Assembly: GCA_036265675.1 (NCBI GenBank)
Contig: DATAOP010000053.1
Span: 1 to 9,489, forward strand
DNA: 9,489 nucleotides
DNA from: VRUE01 sp036265675
GTDB lineage: Bacteria; Actinomycetota; Thermoleophilia; Solirubrobacterales; 70-9
Reading direction: 5' to 3'
The notes below the pieces were generated by a model, which was given only the letters and a program-made list of their open reading frames with translations, had not been told where the DNA came from and ran no database searches. The translations under genes were made by a program, and so were the position numbers. Positions 6,387 to 9,489 of the stretch are shown in pieces (the stretch's first letter is position 1; the number at the start of each line of letters is the position of its first letter).

Positions 6387-7163
6387 TTGATCAGATGGGG
6401 ACGTAGGCTGGCGCTCTTCGGAGTCGTCGCCGCTACGCTCGCCGCTCTCGCCGCGACCGCCCTCGGCTCGGGCCAGACCGTGAAGGCGGGCAACCTCGTC
6501 GTCTTCGTCGACGGCGGCTTCCGCCCCCACAAGCTGCCGCGCAAGACGCCGGCGCCGATCTCGCTGAACGCGGAAACGACGCTGAAAACCGCGGACGGCA
6601 CCCATCCCCCGGCGGCGAAAGTGCTGACGCTCGAATTCGACAAGCACGCCGGGATCAACACCACCGGGCTCCCGACCTGCAGCGTCGAGCGCCTCCAGAA
6701 CACGCTGACGAATCAGGCCGAAAGCATCTGCGGCAAGGCTCTCGTCGGCAAGGGCGAAGCGGGGGCGGAGATCGCGTTCCCCGAACAGCCGCCGTTCTTC
6801 GCCAAGGGGAAGATGCTGGTCTTCAACGGCAAGCCAAAGGGCGGCCACAAGGTGCTGATCTTCCACGTCTACGCGCGAGTCCCGGCGCCGACGACCTTCG
6901 TCACGACCGCGGTGATCACCAAGGCGCACGGCATCTACGGGACGAAGACCGAAATCACGATCCCGACGATCGTCGCCGGCCAGGGCTCGCTGACATTCGC
7001 GAAAATCGAAATCAAGCGAGACTGGACCTACAAGGGGAAGAAGGAGCACCTGCTGCTCGCCACCTGTCCGACCGGCCGTTTCTTCACCAGGGGCGACCTC
7101 AAGTTCGCCGACGGCACCGAGATGAAAGGCAAAGTCCTCCGCAGCTGCAGCCCGATCGGGTAG
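6387..7163 (+). CDS. Uncharacterised secreted lysine-rich protein
   Basis: The predicted product is 258 residues from TTG 6387. The N-terminus is a clear Sec-type signal peptide: basic n-region (RWGRR, residues 3-7), hydrophobic core about 8-26 rich in Ala, Leu and Val, and a plausible cleavage after ALG at 27 or ATA at 25. The mature part has many alternating hydrophobic strands, over 20 lysines, and four cysteines (in LPTCSV, ESICGK, LLATCPT and LRSCSP) that could form two disulfides outside the cell. Phrases such as FPEQPPFFAKGKMLVFNGKP and YGTKTEITIPTIVAGQGSL resemble uncharacterised exported proteins I recall from Solirubrobacterales-type genomes; this is recollection, not a search. No catalytic motif, anchor or LPxTG is seen. 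It uses more GAA and AAA codons than its neighbours. It has its own candidate promoter; ethA follows after 22 bases and may be co-transcribed. Function unknown. Confidence 0.82.
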   Translation: MIRWGRRLALFGVVAATLAALAATALGSGQTVKAGNLVVFVDGGFRPHKLPRKTPAPISLNAETTLKTADGTHPPAAKVLTLEFDKHAGINTTGLPTCSVERLQNTLTNQAESICGKALVGKGEAGAEIAFPEQPPFFAKGKMLVFNGKPKGGHKVLIFHVYARVPAPTTFVTTAVITKAHGIYGTKTEITIPTIVAGQGSLTFAKIEIKRDWTYKGKKEHLLLATCPTGRFFTRGDLKFADGTEMKGKVLRSCSPIG

Positions 7164-7185
7164 GCGCTCGCACCCGGCTGGCAGA

Positions 7186-8703
7186 ATGCCGGGCGTGGCA
7201 CGCACGGAGACAGCCGCCGAGCACCTCGATGTTCTGATCATCGGCGCCGGGATCTCCGGCATCGCCGCCGCCAGGCACCTGACGCGCAGCTGCCCGGGCC
7301 GGAGCTACACGATCCTCGAGGCGCGCAGCGCCAGCGGCGGCACCTGGGACCTCTACCGGTACCCCGGCGTCCGCAGCGACTCGGACATCCACACCCTCGG
7401 CTTCGCGTTCAAGCCCTGGAAGGGGAAGCGGTCCCTGCCCGACGGCGACTCGATCCTCGCCTACGTCCGCGAGGCGGCGGAGGAGAGCGGGATCGATCGC
7501 AGGATCCGCTTCCACCATCGCGTCGTCGGGCTCGAGTGGTCGTCGGAGGAGTCCCGCTGGGAGGTCGAGGTCGAACGCACCGACAGCGGCGAGACCGTGC
7601 GACTCACGGCCGGCTTCGTCTGGTCCTGCAGCGGCTACTTCGCCTACGACGACGGCTACCTGCCGGACTTCGAGGGGACCGAACGCTTCACCGGCCGGAT
7701 CGCGCACCCGCACCGCTGGCCCGAGGACCTCGAGTACGCCGGCAAGCGGGTCGTGGTGATCGGCAGCGGCGCCACCGCCGTCTCGCTGGTCCCGGCCCTG
7801 GCCGAGAAGGCCGAGCACGTGACGATGCTCCAGCGCTCGCCGAGCTACCTGTTCCCCGTCCCGGGGGTCGACCCGCTCGGCCGCGCCCTGCGCCGGTTCC
7901 TGCCGCCGCGGGCCGCGTACTCGGTGATGCGCTGGAAGGACATCCTCACCGGCTCCTTCGTCTTCTGGTTCTGCCGCCGTTTCCCCGAGCTCGCGAAGAG
8001 GGTCATCCGCCAGGCCGCCGAGCGCTCGCTGCCCGCCGACTTCGACTTCGAGAAGCACCTCTCGCCGCGATACAACCCCTGGGAGCAGCGGCCCTGCGCG
8101 CTCCGCGACGGCGACCTCTACGAGGCGATCAGCGACGGCCGGGTCGAGATCGTCACCGACACGATCGAGACCTTCACCGAGTCCGGGCTCAGGCTCGGTT
8201 CGGGGGCCGAGCTCGAGGCTGACGTGATCGTCACCGCGACCGGGTTCAACCTCCAGTACCTCGGCGGGGTCAGGCCGGTGGTCGACGGCGAGGAGGTCGA
8301 CATCGCGAACGTCCTCACCTACAAGGGGATGATGGCGAGCGGCGTCCCCAACCTCGCCTTCACCGTCGGCTACACCAACGCCTCCTGGACGCTCAAGGTC
8401 GAACTGACCTGCGCGTTCGTCTGTCGCCTCCTCAACCACATGGACGCCAACGGCCTCGCCGAGGCGGTGCCGGTGGTCGACGACCCGACCATCCAGCGCG
8501 AGCCGATCATCGACTTCAGCTCCGGCTACGTGCAGCGCTCGCTCGACAGGCTTCCGAAGCAGGGCTCGCGCGAGCCCTGGCGGCTGCACCAGAACTACCT
8601 GCTCGACTCGCGGATGATCCGCCGCGGGCCGATCGAAGACGGGGCGCTGCGGTTCACCTCGGCGGCCCGCGAGCGGCGCCCGGCCGAGGCCGTCGCCGGC
8701 TGA
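7186..8703 (+). CDS. ethA: EthA-type FAD/NADPH Baeyer-Villiger monooxygenase
   Basis: The 505-residue protein tracks M. tuberculosis EthA (489 residues) along almost its whole length. Motifs in order: FAD-binding GAGISG (G20, G22, G25), E45 for the FAD ribose, GGTWDLYRYPG (51-61) and RSDSD; the Baeyer-Villiger fingerprint F168-x-G-x3-H174-x3-W178-P179; NADPH-binding GSGATA (193-198); YNPW (296-299); then TATGFNLQ, TVGYTNASWTLK, RLLNHMD and LPKQGSR-PWRL. The family inserts one oxygen from O2 into ketones to give esters, using NADPH, and EthA also oxidises thioamides such as ethionamide; the natural substrate is unresolved. It is probably cytosolic or membrane-associated. ATG 7186 gives 12 residues before HLDV; GTG at 7195 would give a shorter start nearer EthA's, and neither has a strong Shine-Dalgarno. 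No ethR-like TetR regulator is adjacent. Orthology to EthA is likely, exact substrate is not. Confidence 0.92.
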   Translation: MPGVARTETAAEHLDVLIIGAGISGIAAARHLTRSCPGRSYTILEARSASGGTWDLYRYPGVRSDSDIHTLGFAFKPWKGKRSLPDGDSILAYVREAAEESGIDRRIRFHHRVVGLEWSSEESRWEVEVERTDSGETVRLTAGFVWSCSGYFAYDDGYLPDFEGTERFTGRIAHPHRWPEDLEYAGKRVVVIGSGATAVSLVPALAEKAEHVTMLQRSPSYLFPVPGVDPLGRALRRFLPPRAAYSVMRWKDILTGSFVFWFCRRFPELAKRVIRQAAERSLPADFDFEKHLSPRYNPWEQRPCALRDGDLYEAISDGRVEIVTDTIETFTESGLRLGSGAELEADVIVTATGFNLQYLGGVRPVVDGEEVDIANVLTYKGMMASGVPNLAFTVGYTNASWTLKVELTCAFVCRLLNHMDANGLAEAVPVVDDPTIQREPIIDFSSGYVQRSLDRLPKQGSREPWRLHQNYLLDSRMIRRGPIEDGALRFTSAARERRPAEAVAG

Positions 8704-8747
8704 GCTCTCGCCTGCGCCCGCCGGCGCGGATAGTTTGAGCGGGAGCG

Positions 8748-9489
8748 ATGGGTTTCCTGACGCCGACAGATCCGCCGTTCGAGATCGAGGAGTGGCGGCG
8801 GCTGCCCCACCTCGAGCGGATCAAGCCGCTGGCTCAGGACTGGGCGGTCAACGGGTTCGGGACCCCGATCGCCGTCTACCTCCTCTACGTCGTCAAGCTG
8901 ATCCTCTACGCCGGCGGCGGTCTGCTGGTGATCTCGTGGACGACCCCGGGCCTCGGCCTCGGTCACCTCTCGACCTGGTGGACCGAACCGATCGTCTTCG
9001 AGAAGGCGGTCGTCTGGACGATGCTCTGGGAGGTTTTCGGACTCGGCGCCGGCTCGCTGCCGCTCACCCTGCGCTTCTCGCCGATGATCGGCGGCGTCCT
9101 CTACTGGCTGCGGCCGGGGACGATCCGTCTCCCGCCCTGGCCGGACAGGGTGCCGCTGACTCGCGGCAACACGCGGACGCTGTTCGACGTCGCGCTCTAC
9201 GCCGGGCTCCTCGCGTCGCTCCTCTTCCTGCTGATCGCCGGTGAGACCGGAGGGAAGGTGACGCCGAGCCCGTCGGGAGGGGGTCTCCTGGGTGCGATCG
9301 ATTTCTTCCCGGTCATCGGCTATCCCGGCGGGCACCTCGACCCGGTCGCCGTCGGCGTCGCGCTCGCCTTTCTCGGCGCGCTCGGCCTCCGCGACAAGGT
9401 CCCATTCCTGGCGGCGCGGGCGGAGGTCTACGGCAGCATGATGGTCGTCTTCCTCTTCCCCCTGAGCAACATGATCGTCGCCTGCCAGC
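8748..9489 (+). CDS. DUF3556 transmembrane protein, 3' end outside window
   Basis: From ATG 8748 the frame is open to the last base, giving 247 residues. It was recognised from the conserved phrases MGFLTPTDPPF, ERIKPLAQDWAVNGFGTP, TWWTEPIVFEKAV, YWLRPGTIRLPPWPDRVPLT (119-138) and GLRDKVPFLAARAEVYGS (213-230), which I associate with DUF3556, best known from mycobacteria and usually around 550-600 residues. Membrane segments are visible near residues 40-64, 82-104, 146-164, 197-213 and 229-245. Its function is unknown. GGGAG at 8741-8745 lies only two bases from the ATG, so that Shine-Dalgarno is unusually close. It starts 44 bases after ethA on the same strand and could share its transcript. 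A different open frame covering 8735-9244 is a shadow and lacks these motifs. Confidence 0.88.
   Translation, partial: MGFLTPTDPPFEIEEWRRLPHLERIKPLAQDWAVNGFGTPIAVYLLYVVKLILYAGGGLLVISWTTPGLGLGHLSTWWTEPIVFEKAVVWTMLWEVFGLGAGSLPLTLRFSPMIGGVLYWLRPGTIRLPPWPDRVPLTRGNTRTLFDVALYAGLLASLLFLLIAGETGGKVTPSPSGGGLLGAIDFFPVIGYPGGHLDPVAVGVALAFLGALGLRDKVPFLAARAEVYGSMMVVFLFPLSNMIVACQ

Noticed and set aside
7099..8589. A 496-residue minus-strand open frame opposite ethA
   Set aside because: It is the antisense of a well-supported EthA homologue; composition is typical of a reverse-strand shadow with no recognisable domain.
8714..8727. Inverted repeat GCGCC / GGCGC between ethA and the DUF3556 gene
   Set aside because: Only five base pairs with no T tract in extremely GC-rich sequence; not enough to call a terminator or operator.
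8735..9244. Plus-strand open frame of 169 codons at the right end
   Set aside because: The overlapping frame from 8748 carries conserved DUF3556 phrases and membrane segments; this one is rich in Arg, Asp and Pro without any.

Overview
The window is about 9.5 kb of very GC-rich, densely packed bacterial DNA with strong G/C bias at third codon positions. The gene content (a DnaE2-type polymerase with the actinobacterial insertion, an EthA-like monooxygenase, a DUF3556 membrane protein, a DUF2855 protein) points to a high-GC actinobacterium. My best guess is the Thermoleophilia/Solirubrobacterales side rather than Mycobacterium itself; this is inference from protein style, as no marker gene is present. 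I see no RNA gene, CRISPR array, insertion sequence or phage gene. The longest non-coding gap is about 74 bases.

Layout, left to right. (1) 1-2445 (+): C-terminal three quarters of an error-prone DNA polymerase, DnaE2; its PHP domain lies outside the window. (2) 2442-3344 (-): a YbjT-like NAD(P)-binding atypical SDR, convergent with dnaE2 and sharing the four bases CTAG for both stop codons. It has no ATG/GTG/TTG ahead of its nucleotide-binding motif. (3) 3370-3837 (+): a small SRPBCC ligand-binding protein, divergent from the SDR across 25 bp that contain a 12-bp perfect palindrome. (4) 4297-5199 and 3850-4287 (-): a two-gene operon, M55 D-aminopeptidase-like metallopeptidase then a cupin; the cupin Shine-Dalgarno overlaps the peptidase stop. 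(5) 5242-6312 (+): a DUF2855 protein related to zinc-free medium-chain dehydrogenases. (6) 6387-7163 (+): an uncharacterised secreted, lysine-rich protein with a TTG start and a strong Shine-Dalgarno. (7) 7186-8703 (+): an EthA-type Baeyer-Villiger flavin monooxygenase with all fingerprint motifs. (8) 8748 to the window end (+): N-terminal part of a DUF3556 multi-pass membrane protein.

Most genes look like independent small-molecule or oxidoreductase functions, not one pathway. Supported local couplings are the M55-cupin operon, the divergent SDR/SRPBCC pair (related domains are often fused in one protein elsewhere), and the close same-strand ethA-DUF3556 pair. I find no convincing new multi-gene defence or mobile system. 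The most useful leads are the non-canonical SDR start, the intergenic palindrome, the secreted protein and the EthA homologue with its membrane neighbour.
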